A DNA stretch of 9,277 bases from DATJSJ01 sp035504175 (GTDB lineage Bacteria > Pseudomonadota > Alphaproteobacteria > Acetobacterales > Acetobacteraceae). The stretch is from NCBI GenBank assembly GCA_035504175.1, contig DATJSJ010000062.1, positions 1-9,277 of the forward strand, read 5' to 3'. The notes beneath the pieces are model-generated. The model was not told the DNA's origin. It made no database searches and saw only the letters and a program-made list of their open reading frames with translations. How positions within the stretch are numbered: the stretch's first letter is position 1; the number at the start of each line of letters is the position of its first letter. Both the position numbers and the translations under genes were made by a program. Positions 1 through 6,036 of this stretch are shown here, piece by piece.

Positions 1-45
1 CGTTGCGGTTGGGACGTCCGTCAACCAGGTCAGCGTGCCGACAAT

Positions 46-51
46 AAGAGG
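46..51 (+). promoter_or_regulatory. Ribosome binding site of the 2H phosphoesterase gene
   Basis: AAGAGG lies five bases before the ATG at 57. This spacing favours the ATG at 57 over the in-frame GTG at 51, which overlaps the Shine-Dalgarno itself. Seen directly; its use as the start-deciding site is inference. Confidence 0.6.
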
Positions 52-56
52 TGCAT

Positions 57-779
57 ATGGGTACGCATTCGGATGTCTTTACGGCCCTTGGGCTCGGGTT
101 GGGCTTCGTGTTCGCGTTTGCCCAGGTGTCGGTCGCGCAACAAGTTCCGGTGACAGCGATCGACATCGCGCTCGAACCAGACGCGACCATGGTTCAGCAC
201 GCGATGGCCGCCAACGCCCGACTGCGCGGATCATTTCCGCAGGGCTTTGCTCTGGATGAGACGCGCCACCCGCACATCACCCTGTTGCAGCAATTCGTTC
301 GCACGGACGACCTCGATAAGGTCTTTGCGGCGGCCAACGCGGTTCTGGCCAAAGAGAGGCCCACGGCATGGACGTTGAAGGCGATCAAATACTACTACAT
401 TCCGTCTGCGCCGCTCGGCCTCGCGGGAATCGTCGTCGAACCGACCGACGATCTGCATCGGATGCAAGACGAGCTCATCGCAGCCATCGGGCCCTACACG
501 GTGAAGACCGGAACCCCGGCCGCGTTTTTCAGCGACGAGGGCGGGCGGGATATTCAAAATTCACTGATCGACTACGTCGCCAATTTCACCACGGTCGCGG
601 CGGGCAAGCGATTCAACCCGCATGTAACGATTGGCGTTGCAACGGAAACGTATCTGGACAAGATGTTGGCGGAACCGTTCGCGTCGTTCACATTCTCGCC
701 GACCGGCGCGTCAGTTTACCAACTTGGCAGCTTTGGCACGGCCCGGAAGGAACTCAGGGCACTGACCGTGACGCCCTGA
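57..779 (+). CDS. Exported 2H phosphoesterase / 2'-5' RNA ligase-like protein
   Basis: A 240-residue protein of the 2H phosphoesterase superfamily, whose members hydrolyse or form 2',5'-phosphodiester or cyclic phosphate bonds in RNA or nucleotides. Both signature H-x-T motifs are present: HIT at residues 73-75 (within RHPHITLL) and HVT at 189-191 (within FNPHVTIG), about 115 residues apart as expected for the two half-domains. Residues 7-27 form a hydrophobic stretch ending in SVA-QQ, which looks like a Sec signal peptide cleaved near residue 27, so the enzyme probably acts in the periplasm. The ATG at 57 is preferred to the GTG at 51 because AAGAGG is correctly placed for it. The gene stands alone and uses more A/T-ending codons (AAA, ATT, TTT, CAA) than its right-hand neighbours, which may mean transfer. 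The sequence resembles an exported family I remember from rhizobial genomes. The substrate is unknown. Confidence 0.8.
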   Translation: MGTHSDVFTALGLGLGFVFAFAQVSVAQQVPVTAIDIALEPDATMVQHAMAANARLRGSFPQGFALDETRHPHITLLQQFVRTDDLDKVFAAANAVLAKERPTAWTLKAIKYYYIPSAPLGLAGIVVEPTDDLHRMQDELIAAIGPYTVKTGTPAAFFSDEGGRDIQNSLIDYVANFTTVAAGKRFNPHVTIGVATETYLDKMLAEPFASFTFSPTGASVYQLGSFGTARKELRALTVTP

Positions 780-828
780 CGCGGGATCGGCGGAGATCGC
801 CGTAGACTTCAGCAGAGGCCAGAACTCC

Positions 829-850
829 GACGCGATTGTCTGACGCGATT
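829..850. repeat. Two copies of GACGCGATT, 13 bases apart
   Basis: GACGCGATT occurs at 829-837 and again at 842-850, separated by four bases (GTCT). The heptamer TGACGCG also occurs across the stop codon of the upstream gene at 777-783. Direct repeats at little more than one helical turn can be regulator binding sites, but nothing else supports that here. Confidence 0.35.
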
Positions 851-954
851 ACGATGGTTCGCCAATGCGCCTGATATCGGCAGTGGTTTCGCGGCTGTGG
901 GGTGGCGGCTTGTCGTGCATACAGGCGGAAAAGCGTCATCGCGATGAAGCGGCA

Positions 955-980
955 GGAACTGACTGCACGCTGCGGTCGTC
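955..980 (+). promoter_or_regulatory. Possible EcfG-type (general stress) promoter upstream of msrP
   Basis: GGAAC (955-959), 17 bases, then CGTC (977-980). The alphaproteobacterial general stress sigma factor EcfG recognises GGAAC-N16/17-CGTT, so this differs at one base. It points towards msrP but sits about 220 bases before its start, and chance matches are likely in GC-rich DNA. Weak. Confidence 0.18.
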
Positions 981-1201
981 GCCATTCTCGCAACCGCGCG
1001 GTTACGCGGTCTGTCTCGAGACCCCGTCCTCAATACCCCTGGCGTGACCCGATCAATCTCTGGCGCCCACTGATGTACCCGTTGGGTCCCGTGCGCCTGT
1101 GACCCGCTCCACGCCGGCGCCTCTTTCCCCGACCCGGGATGGTAACCGGCCGCGCCAGCGCCACGTAGGGCGAGGAGGAGAATTCCGAGGCGAGGTGTGC
1201 G

Positions 1202-2122
1202 ATGTTGATACGCAAGCGGCAAGGCTGGGAGATCGGCGAGTCGGCGGTGACGCCGGAAGCCACGGTCATGGGGCGACGCGCCCTGCTCGCAGGCGCCGGC
1301 GCCGTGGCTGCCGGGATGGCGATGGCGGGCACCGCCCGGGCGGCCCCCGACCCGCGCTTCCCGCCCGGCCGGCCGATCACGCCGGAGAGCGACGCGACCA
1401 CCTACAACAATTATTACGAGTTCGCCGAGGACAAGGACATCTGGGAGGCGGCGCAGAAGCTGCCGCAGAGCCCCTGGACGCTGAAGATCGACGGGCTGGT
1501 CGAGAAGCCGCGCAGCATCGGCCTCGACGACCTGGTGCGCCAGATGCACGTGGAGGAGCGGGTCTACCGCCACCGCTGCGTCGAGGCCTGGTCGATGGTG
1601 GTGCCCTGGACCGGTTTCACCCTGAAGGAGTTCGTCGCCTTCGCCCGGCCGCTCGGCTCGGCCAAATACGTCCGCTTCCAGACCATCGAGGATGACAGCG
1701 TGATGCCGGGCCTGTCGCAGCCCTTCTACCCCTGGCCCTATATCGAGGCGCTGACCATGCAGGAGGCGATGAACGAGCTGCCGTTCATGGTCACCGGCAT
1801 GTATGGCAAGAAGCTGCCGCCGCAGAATGGCGGGCCGCTGCGGGTTCACATTCCCTGGAAATACGGTTTCAAGTCGGGCAAGGCGCTGGTGCGGATCAGT
1901 TTCGTCGAGAAGCGGCCGGACACGTTCTGGGCGACGCTCGGCCCGAGCGAATACGGCTTCTGGGCGAACGTGAACCCGGCCGTGCCGCATCCGCGCTGGA
2001 GCCAGGCGACGGAGCGGGTGCTCGGCACCAATGAGCGGGTGCCAACCGTGATCTGGAACGGCTATGGTACCTGGGTCGCGGCGATGTATGCCGATAAGAC
2101 CAACCAGAAGCTGTTCATGTGA
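1202..2122 (+). CDS. msrP: Protein-methionine-sulfoxide reductase catalytic subunit MsrP (YedY)
   Basis: A 306-residue periplasmic molybdoenzyme of the sulfite oxidase fold that reduces oxidised methionines in envelope proteins. A twin-arginine signal lies at residues 24-47 (GRRALL, then an Ala/Gly-rich core ending TARA), fitting export after cofactor insertion in the cytoplasm. Family landmarks: NNYYEF at 69-74; YRHRCVEAWS with Cys126, the expected molybdenum ligand; then LPPQNGGPLR, WKYGFKSGK, EYGFWANVNP and HPRWSQATER towards the C-terminus. It is slightly shorter than the E. coli protein (about 334). The ATG at 1202 is chosen because the family has about 20 residues before the RR pair, and GAGGTG stands four bases upstream; Met23 is a less likely alternative start. 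The stop overlaps by one base the start of a small membrane protein. MsrQ, the usual haem-containing electron donor, does not follow. Confidence 0.96.
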   Translation: MLIRKRQGWEIGESAVTPEATVMGRRALLAGAGAVAAGMAMAGTARAAPDPRFPPGRPITPESDATTYNNYYEFAEDKDIWEAAQKLPQSPWTLKIDGLVEKPRSIGLDDLVRQMHVEERVYRHRCVEAWSMVVPWTGFTLKEFVAFARPLGSAKYVRFQTIEDDSVMPGLSQPFYPWPYIEALTMQEAMNELPFMVTGMYGKKLPPQNGGPLRVHIPWKYGFKSGKALVRISFVEKRPDTFWATLGPSEYGFWANVNPAVPHPRWSQATERVLGTNERVPTVIWNGYGTWVAAMYADKTNQKLFM

Positions 2123-2424
2123 TGACTGCTCGCGTCCTCGCGGTTCTGGCGGCGGTGCTCCTGATCGGAGCCTTCGCGATCGCCTCCCTGGCCTCGCCCG
2201 ATATGCCGCTCGGGGAGGCGGTGTTCATGATCGACCAGAACCTCCTGGGCGCGGCTGAGCATGGCATCCAGGCGAATTTCTGGCCCTGGGTGTGGAACGG
2301 CGTCGCGGTGCCGCTGCTGCTGCGGCCGGCCTGGCTGATCCCCGCCTCGCTTGGACTGATCTGTGCCGGGGCTGCGGCGACGCTGACCTCGCGCCACGTG
2401 CCCCGGACGCGCCGGCGCAGCTAG
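2122..2424 (+). CDS. Small two-helix membrane protein coupled to MsrP (unknown function)
   Basis: A 100-residue protein that I do not recognise as a named family. Its ATG shares a base with the msrP stop (TGATG), so it is very probably co-transcribed and translationally coupled; a GTG codon earlier is also in frame. Residues 4-24 are a hydrophobic helix. Residues 25-57 form a loop with acidic residues, one histidine (His47) and a tryptophan cluster (Trp54, 56, 58). A second hydrophobic stretch covers about 60-88, followed by a basic tail (SRHVPRTRRRS). By the positive-inside rule both ends are cytoplasmic and the loop is periplasmic, where MsrP works. At 100 residues and two helices it is not MsrQ, which has about 200 residues and six helices, and no pair of histidines suited to haem is buried in its helices. 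A role as membrane partner or anchor for MsrP is inference from position only. Confidence 0.75.
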   Translation: MTARVLAVLAAVLLIGAFAIASLASPDMPLGEAVFMIDQNLLGAAEHGIQANFWPWVWNGVAVPLLLRPAWLIPASLGLICAGAAATLTSRHVPRTRRRS

Positions 2425-2519
2425 GCCGGACGTGGGATCCCGGAAGGCGTGATCATCCTCTGAGACCGAAAAGCCGGAGCGGGATCGCCCGGCACGGTCG
2501 GAGCGATCCTGCGCTGGCG

Positions 2520-2534
2520 CGGCCCGGCGGGCCG
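2520..2534. terminator. GC-rich hairpin between convergent genes
   Basis: CGGCCC-GGC-GGGCCG forms a six-base-pair stem with a three-base loop in the 152-base gap between two genes that converge. It could stop transcripts from either side, but no run of T follows on either strand, so intrinsic termination is uncertain. Confidence 0.3.
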
Positions 2535-2576
2535 GGATGCGTGGTTTGGTTCCGACCGGCGGCGGGTCAGGCCGGC

Positions 2577-3128
2577 CTACTCGAAGTCCTCGTCCGGCTG
2601 CACCGCCCGCACCGTGACCGCCTCCGGGCCGGAGCCGCCGGTCGCCTCCGCATAGGTGACAACCGTGCCGATGGCGAGGTCCTCGAACCGGCCGTCGATG
2701 ACGGCGTCGCGCCCGAAGCCAAGCTGCGATCCGTCGGCGGCGAGCAATACGCCGTGGCCCGCCGCGTCATCCAGCAGGATCACCTCGCCGGAGAGCGTCG
2801 GCGCCGGTCTGCCGGCAGGGACGGGTGGCGCCGCAAGGGCACGCGCGGCGGCGTCGAACGCGGTGGCAATCGCCGTCCGCATGTCCGACTGCGCATCCGG
2901 CGCCGCGTCGCCGGTGACCGCCAGGCTCCGCCCGGCCAGGGCGAGATCGATCTGCACCAGATAGGTGCTGGTGCCGCGCTGGCGCTCATGCACCGCCTCG
3001 ACCGCAACCCGGCAGCCCGCGAGTTCCGGATAATCTTCGTACAGCGCTGCCGCCTGCCGCCGAATCTCCGCCTGCAGCGGCTCGGAACTCGGCGCGTTGC
3101 GGAAGGTGATCTCCAGCGGTCGATCCAT
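2577..3128 (-). CDS. Ribosome hibernation factor (HPF/RaiA-like) fused to a cold-shock domain
   Basis: A 183-residue two-domain protein. Residues about 4-100 match the S30AE/HPF/YfiA fold: ITFRN at the start, GTSTYLVQIDLALAGRSLAV in the central strands, and AIATAFDAAARAL in the last helix. This domain binds the 30S subunit at the decoding site and silences idle ribosomes. After a Pro/Ala linker (101-112), residues 113-176 follow a cold-shock (OB-fold) pattern: GEVILLDDAAGHG, DGSQLGFGRDAV, FEDLAIGTVVTY, GPEAVTVRAV. The usual RNP1 phenylalanines (GFGFI type) are replaced here by GHGVLL, and RNP2 keeps only Phe138, so nucleic-acid binding may be weak. The fusion replaces the dimerisation domain of long HPF. 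GGAGAAG at 3138-3132 places the start at 3128. Stop and start are isolated from the neighbours; the NUDIX gene lies 191 bases upstream on the same strand. Confidence 0.82.
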   Translation of the reverse strand: MDRPLEITFRNAPSSEPLQAEIRRQAAALYEDYPELAGCRVAVEAVHERQRGTSTYLVQIDLALAGRSLAVTGDAAPDAQSDMRTAIATAFDAAARALAAPPVPAGRPAPTLSGEVILLDDAAGHGVLLAADGSQLGFGRDAVIDGRFEDLAIGTVVTYAEATGGSGPEAVTVRAVQPDEDFE

Positions 3129-3238
3129 GGGCTTCTCCGCTCACCTGCGGGACGTCGCCGCAGGCCGGGTCGTGATGCAACGCCTCGTGCGGCGACGGGG
3201 CGGCCGGTCGCGCTCCGGCCTCCACGCGGGTGCGTGAG

Positions 3239-3248
3239 GCGTTAACGC
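3239..3248. repeat. Perfect 10-base palindrome GCGTTAACGC
   Basis: This is an exact inverted repeat in the 191-base gap upstream of the hibernation-factor gene. Its AT centre stands out in GC-rich surroundings. It could be an operator, but nothing else supports that. Confidence 0.25.
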
Positions 3249-3270
3249 GGCTTCGTCTCGACGGCTGCAC

Positions 3271-3292
3271 CGTCCGTCGGACGCGACGTCCG
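3271..3292. repeat. Three-arm inverted repeat of CGTCCG
   Basis: CGTCCG (3271-3276), CGGACG (3278-3283) and CGTCCG (3287-3292) alternate in orientation. The second and third arms form a six-base-pair hairpin with a CGA loop. It begins about 28 bases after the NUDIX stop on the minus strand, so it may end or stabilise that transcript. There is no T run. Confidence 0.4.
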
Positions 3293-3319
3293 GCTGTGGC
3301 CGCGGAATCACGCCCGGGC

Positions 3320-3769
3320 TCACGCGAGCAGCCGGCGGGCGATGCCGATCACGCGCAAGGCCTCGTCCCAGAGCTCGTAATTCGCAAGCCGGTCCACCGG
3401 CGCCCAGGCGACGGCGCTGACGTCCCCGCCAGCGACCGGCTCGCCGTCTCGCCACCGGGCGGCGAAATCCAGGATGGTGTAGTGAAAGCGGATCCGGCCG
3501 GCCGCGTCGCGATGGATGCTGTCGACATTCGCCGCCAGGTGCAGCGTCCCGACCGCAAGCCCCGCCTCCTCCTCGAGCTCCCGCCGCGCCGCCGCCTCGG
3601 CCGTCTCGCCGAGTTCCTGTGCGCCGCCCGGCAGGCTCCACTGGCCCAGCGCCGGGGCGCGGCCACGCCGTACCAGGAGCACCGAATCCGCTTTCAGCAC
3701 CACGATGCCGATACCGACCAGAGGGCGCGCCGGATATTCGCGCCGGTCATCCAGATTCACTTCCGTCAT
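3320..3769 (-). CDS. NUDIX hydrolase
   Basis: A 149-residue cytoplasmic pyrophosphohydrolase. The NUDIX box is complete at residues 49-71: Gly49, Glu55, Arg63-Glu64-Leu65, Glu67-Glu68, Gly70-Leu71, fitting G-x5-E-x7-REU-x-EE-x-GU, with the glutamates as magnesium ligands. Ahead of it are VGIGIVVLKADSVLLVRRG (residues 18-36), the typical first strands, and GQWSLPGG just before the box. The central segment (HYTILDFAARW) and a C-terminal AVAWAPVDRL resemble the MutT/ADP-ribose pyrophosphatase branch, but the substrate cannot be read from sequence. No convincing Shine-Dalgarno precedes the ATG at 3769; the start is kept because the fold begins shortly after it. It follows recG on the same strand after 135 bases, too far for tight coupling. 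Confidence 0.92.
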   Translation of the reverse strand: MTEVNLDDRREYPARPLVGIGIVVLKADSVLLVRRGRAPALGQWSLPGGAQELGETAEAAARRELEEEAGLAVGTLHLAANVDSIHRDAAGRIRFHYTILDFAARWRDGEPVAGGDVSAVAWAPVDRLANYELWDEALRVIGIARRLLA

Positions 3770-3904
3770 CGCGTGGGGGAGTATGGCAGGCCTGCGCCGA
3801 TTTGCGTCGTCATCATTTCATTATGAGTTAGGATCAATGCCGCGTGGATGATAGGGCAGAGTGTTTCAATTCCCCGCCCGCACGTCCAGGCGGCGACAGA
3901 TGCG

Positions 3905-5962
3905 TCAGCCCGAAAGCAGCGTGCGCAGCGCCGCACCACGGTCGAACAGGCGCAAAAGCAGGCGGATGGCGCGGCCGCGCGGGGTTTCCAGCTTCGGGTC
4001 GCGCTCGATCAACACCGCGGCATCCTGATGCGCCATGTGCAGCAGCGCCTCGTGCCGCACCGGGTCGGCGAGCCGGAAGCCGGGCTGCCCGGACTGCCGC
4101 GTCCCGAGCAGCTCGCCGCCGCCGCGGGCGCGGAAATCCTCGTCGGCGATGACGAACCCGTCCTCGGTGTCGCGCAGCAGGGTGAGCCGCCGGCGCGCCG
4201 CCTCGGTCACACCATCTTCATGAAGCAGCAGGCAGAAGCTCTGCGCGGCACCGCGCCCGACCCGGCCCCGGAGCTGATGCAGCTGGGCCAGGCCGAAGCG
4301 CTCCGCGTGCTCGATCACCATGACGCTGGCCTCGGGCACGTCGACCCCGACCTCGATCACCGTGGTCGCGACGAGCAGCTGGGTCTGCCCGCCGGCGAAG
4401 GCGGCCAGCGCCACATCGCGAACGGCCGGATCCTGCTGCCCGTGCGCCAGACCGACCCTGGCGCCGAAGATGCGGCGCAGGCTCGCGTATCGCTCCTCGG
4501 CGGCGGCGAGGTCGGAGGCCTCGCTCTCCGCCACCATCGGGCAGACCCAGTAGATCTGAGACCCGCCGTCGAGCGCCCTTCGCAGCCCGTCCACCAGTTC
4601 GGGCAGGGTGGCGAGCGAATGCAAGGTGGTGCGGATCGGCGCGCGGCCCGCGGGCTTGGCGCCGAGCCGGCTCACCTCCATCTCGCCCCATTGCGTCAGC
4701 AGCAGGGTGCGTGGGATCGGGGTCGCGGTCATGACGAGGACATCGGTCTGCTCGCCCTTGGCGCCCATCGTCACCCGCTGGTCGACGCCGAACCGGTGCT
4801 GCTCGTCGATCACGGCGAGGCCGAGATCGCGATACGCCACCGCCTCCTGGAACAGCGCATGCGTGCCGACCACCAGCGGAACCCGGCCGCTGGCGAGCCC
4901 GGCCAGGATCTCCCGCCGCGCCGCGCCCTTCACTGCGCCGGTCAGCAGCGCCACCGAGACCGGGCAGATCGCGGCGAGCGTACGATGATGCTGCCGCGCC
5001 AGCACCTCGGTCGGCGCCATCAAGGCCGCCTGCGCGCCCGCTTCCACGGCGCGCAGCATGGCGAGTGCCGCGACCAGCGTCTTGCCCGAGCCGACATCGC
5101 CCTGCAGCAGCCGCAGCATGCGCCGCGGCGAGGCGAGATCGGCATCGATCTCCGCCAGGGCCTCGACCTGCGCCCGGGTCGGCGTGTGGCCGAACGCGGC
5201 GAGCGCCCGGGCGCGCAGCGTGCCATCGCCGGCGAGCGACCGGCCGGGCCGCTTGCGCTCGCGGTTGCGCATCCAGGCGATCGCCACCTGGTCCGCGAGC
5301 AGCTCGTCATAGGCGAGGCGCAGGCGGCAGGGCTCCGCCGGTGCCGTCGCCTCCGGCGCCTGCACCGCGCGCAGCGCGGCCGCGAACCCCGGCCACTCTT
5401 CGCGCTTCAGCAGGGCCGCATCATGCCATTCCGGCAGGTCGGGGATCCGGCCGAGCGCCTCGCGCATGGCCCGCCACAGCACGCGCGGGAACAGGCCGGC
5501 GGTGAGCGGCCAGACCGGCTCGATCGCCGGCAGCTCGTCCGGACGGTCCTGCGGCACCAGGTGATCCGGATGCGGCAGGCTGACCCGGCCGCCATAGAGC
5601 TCGACGCGGCCGGAGACCAGCAGCCGCGCCCCGATCGGTGCCCGGCGCAATTGCTGCGGGCTGAAGAACACCAGCTCGGCGGTGCCGGTGCCGTCGCTGA
5701 CCACCACGCGCCAGGGCTGGCGCGGCGTCTGCGGCTTCTCGTGTCGCAGCACCTCGACCGCGAGCGTTGCGGTCTGGCCGGCGCGGACGCTGCGGATGGT
5801 CGGGCGCTCCCGCCGGTCGAGATAGGAGTCCGGCATATGGAACAGCAGGTCGCGCACCAGTGGTCCGCCCGCCGCCTTGCCGATCAATGCGGCGACCGCC
5901 GGCCCGACCCCGCGCAGCGCGGTCACTGGTTGCAGCAGCGGGGTCAGCGGATCGTGGTGCAT
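3905..5962 (-). CDS. recG: ATP-dependent DNA helicase RecG
   Basis: A 685-residue superfamily 2 helicase that regresses stalled replication forks and processes branched recombination intermediates. Residues 1-50 carry the N-terminal TALRGVGP motif. The wedge/OB region follows at about 60-140 (VVVSDGTGTAELVFF, RLLVSGRVELYGGRVSLPHPD). Helicase motifs: Walker A GDVGSGKT at 288-295, DEQH box at 386-389 (VIDEQHRFGVDQR), TATPIPRT, and QLRGRVGRG near 565. The C-terminal RARGGGELLGTRQSG is the RecG/Mfd translocation motif. Length is normal for RecG (about 690-700). The frame stays open for 127 codons further upstream, but that part runs antisense into sdhE and has no family resemblance. The ATG at 5962 puts the family N-terminus at residue 1; an ATG at 6019 would add 19 residues. 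No good Shine-Dalgarno is seen. It is divergent from sdhE-mfd. Confidence 0.97.
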   Translation of the reverse strand: MHHDPLTPLLQPVTALRGVGPAVAALIGKAAGGPLVRDLLFHMPDSYLDRRERPTIRSVRAGQTATLAVEVLRHEKPQTPRQPWRVVVSDGTGTAELVFFSPQQLRRAPIGARLLVSGRVELYGGRVSLPHPDHLVPQDRPDELPAIEPVWPLTAGLFPRVLWRAMREALGRIPDLPEWHDAALLKREEWPGFAAALRAVQAPEATAPAEPCRLRLAYDELLADQVAIAWMRNRERKRPGRSLAGDGTLRARALAAFGHTPTRAQVEALAEIDADLASPRRMLRLLQGDVGSGKTLVAALAMLRAVEAGAQAALMAPTEVLARQHHRTLAAICPVSVALLTGAVKGAARREILAGLASGRVPLVVGTHALFQEAVAYRDLGLAVIDEQHRFGVDQRVTMGAKGEQTDVLVMTATPIPRTLLLTQWGEMEVSRLGAKPAGRAPIRTTLHSLATLPELVDGLRRALDGGSQIYWVCPMVAESEASDLAAAEERYASLRRIFGARVGLAHGQQDPAVRDVALAAFAGGQTQLLVATTVIEVGVDVPEASVMVIEHAERFGLAQLHQLRGRVGRGAAQSFCLLLHEDGVTEAARRRLTLLRDTEDGFVIADEDFRARGGGELLGTRQSGQPGFRLADPVRHEALLHMAHQDAAVLIERDPKLETPRGRAIRLLLRLFDRGAALRTLLSG

Positions 5963-5986
5963 GGCTGGGTCGCGCGGCTCCGCCGC

Positions 5987-6005
5987 CCGGCCGACTCCGG
6001 GCCGG
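5987..6005. repeat. Hairpin in the recG leader (divergent gap)
   Basis: CCGGCC (5987-5992) and GGCCGG (6000-6005) form a six-base-pair stem with a seven-base loop, beginning 25 bases before the recG start. If recG transcription starts further right, this would fold in its leader RNA. GC-rich DNA produces many such pairs. Confidence 0.25.
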
Positions 6006-6007
6006 CG

Positions 6008-6036
6008 CTGACAGGGCATGGGGCGGCCGCTATATG
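6008..6036 (+). promoter_or_regulatory. Possible housekeeping promoter for sdhE-mfd
   Basis: CTGACA (6008-6013) and TATATG (6031-6036) are spaced by 17 bases, matching five of six bases of TTGACA and four of six of TATAAT. TATA is unusual in this GC-rich DNA. The -10 element overlaps the ATG at 6034, so transcription would begin near 6043 and only the ATG at 6049 could be used from this promoter. Confidence 0.33.

Larger units (their letters stand above)
780..1201. other. Gene-free spacer of about 420 bases
   Basis: No reading frame here on either strand looks like a protein. The short frames at 865-1047 and 902-1102 have no recognisable domain and no ribosome binding site. I find no tRNA, transposase remnant or clear terminator. 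It holds a 9-base direct repeat (829-850), a weak GGAAC/CGTC promoter match (955-980) and, at the right end, purine-rich sequence (GAGGAGGAG at 1172-1180, GAGG at 1187-1190, GAGGTG at 1192-1197) that supplies the msrP ribosome binding site. Composition changes within this stretch from moderate to high GC. Confidence 0.6.

Noticed and set aside
1..47. Possible tail of an upstream gene ending at the TAA at 45-47
   Set aside because: One frame is open from base 3 to this stop, but 14 codons are too few to identify or support a gene.
865..1102. Short plus-strand frames in the spacer before msrP
   Set aside because: No Shine-Dalgarno, no coding bias and no domain; more likely chance.
809..1990. 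A 393-codon minus-strand frame across the spacer and msrP
   Set aside because: More than half is antisense to msrP, and the rest lies in the spacer with no domain and no ribosome binding site.
3863..3872. GTTTCAATTC-like string resembling the end of some CRISPR repeats
   Set aside because: It occurs once, with no repeated unit or spacers around it.
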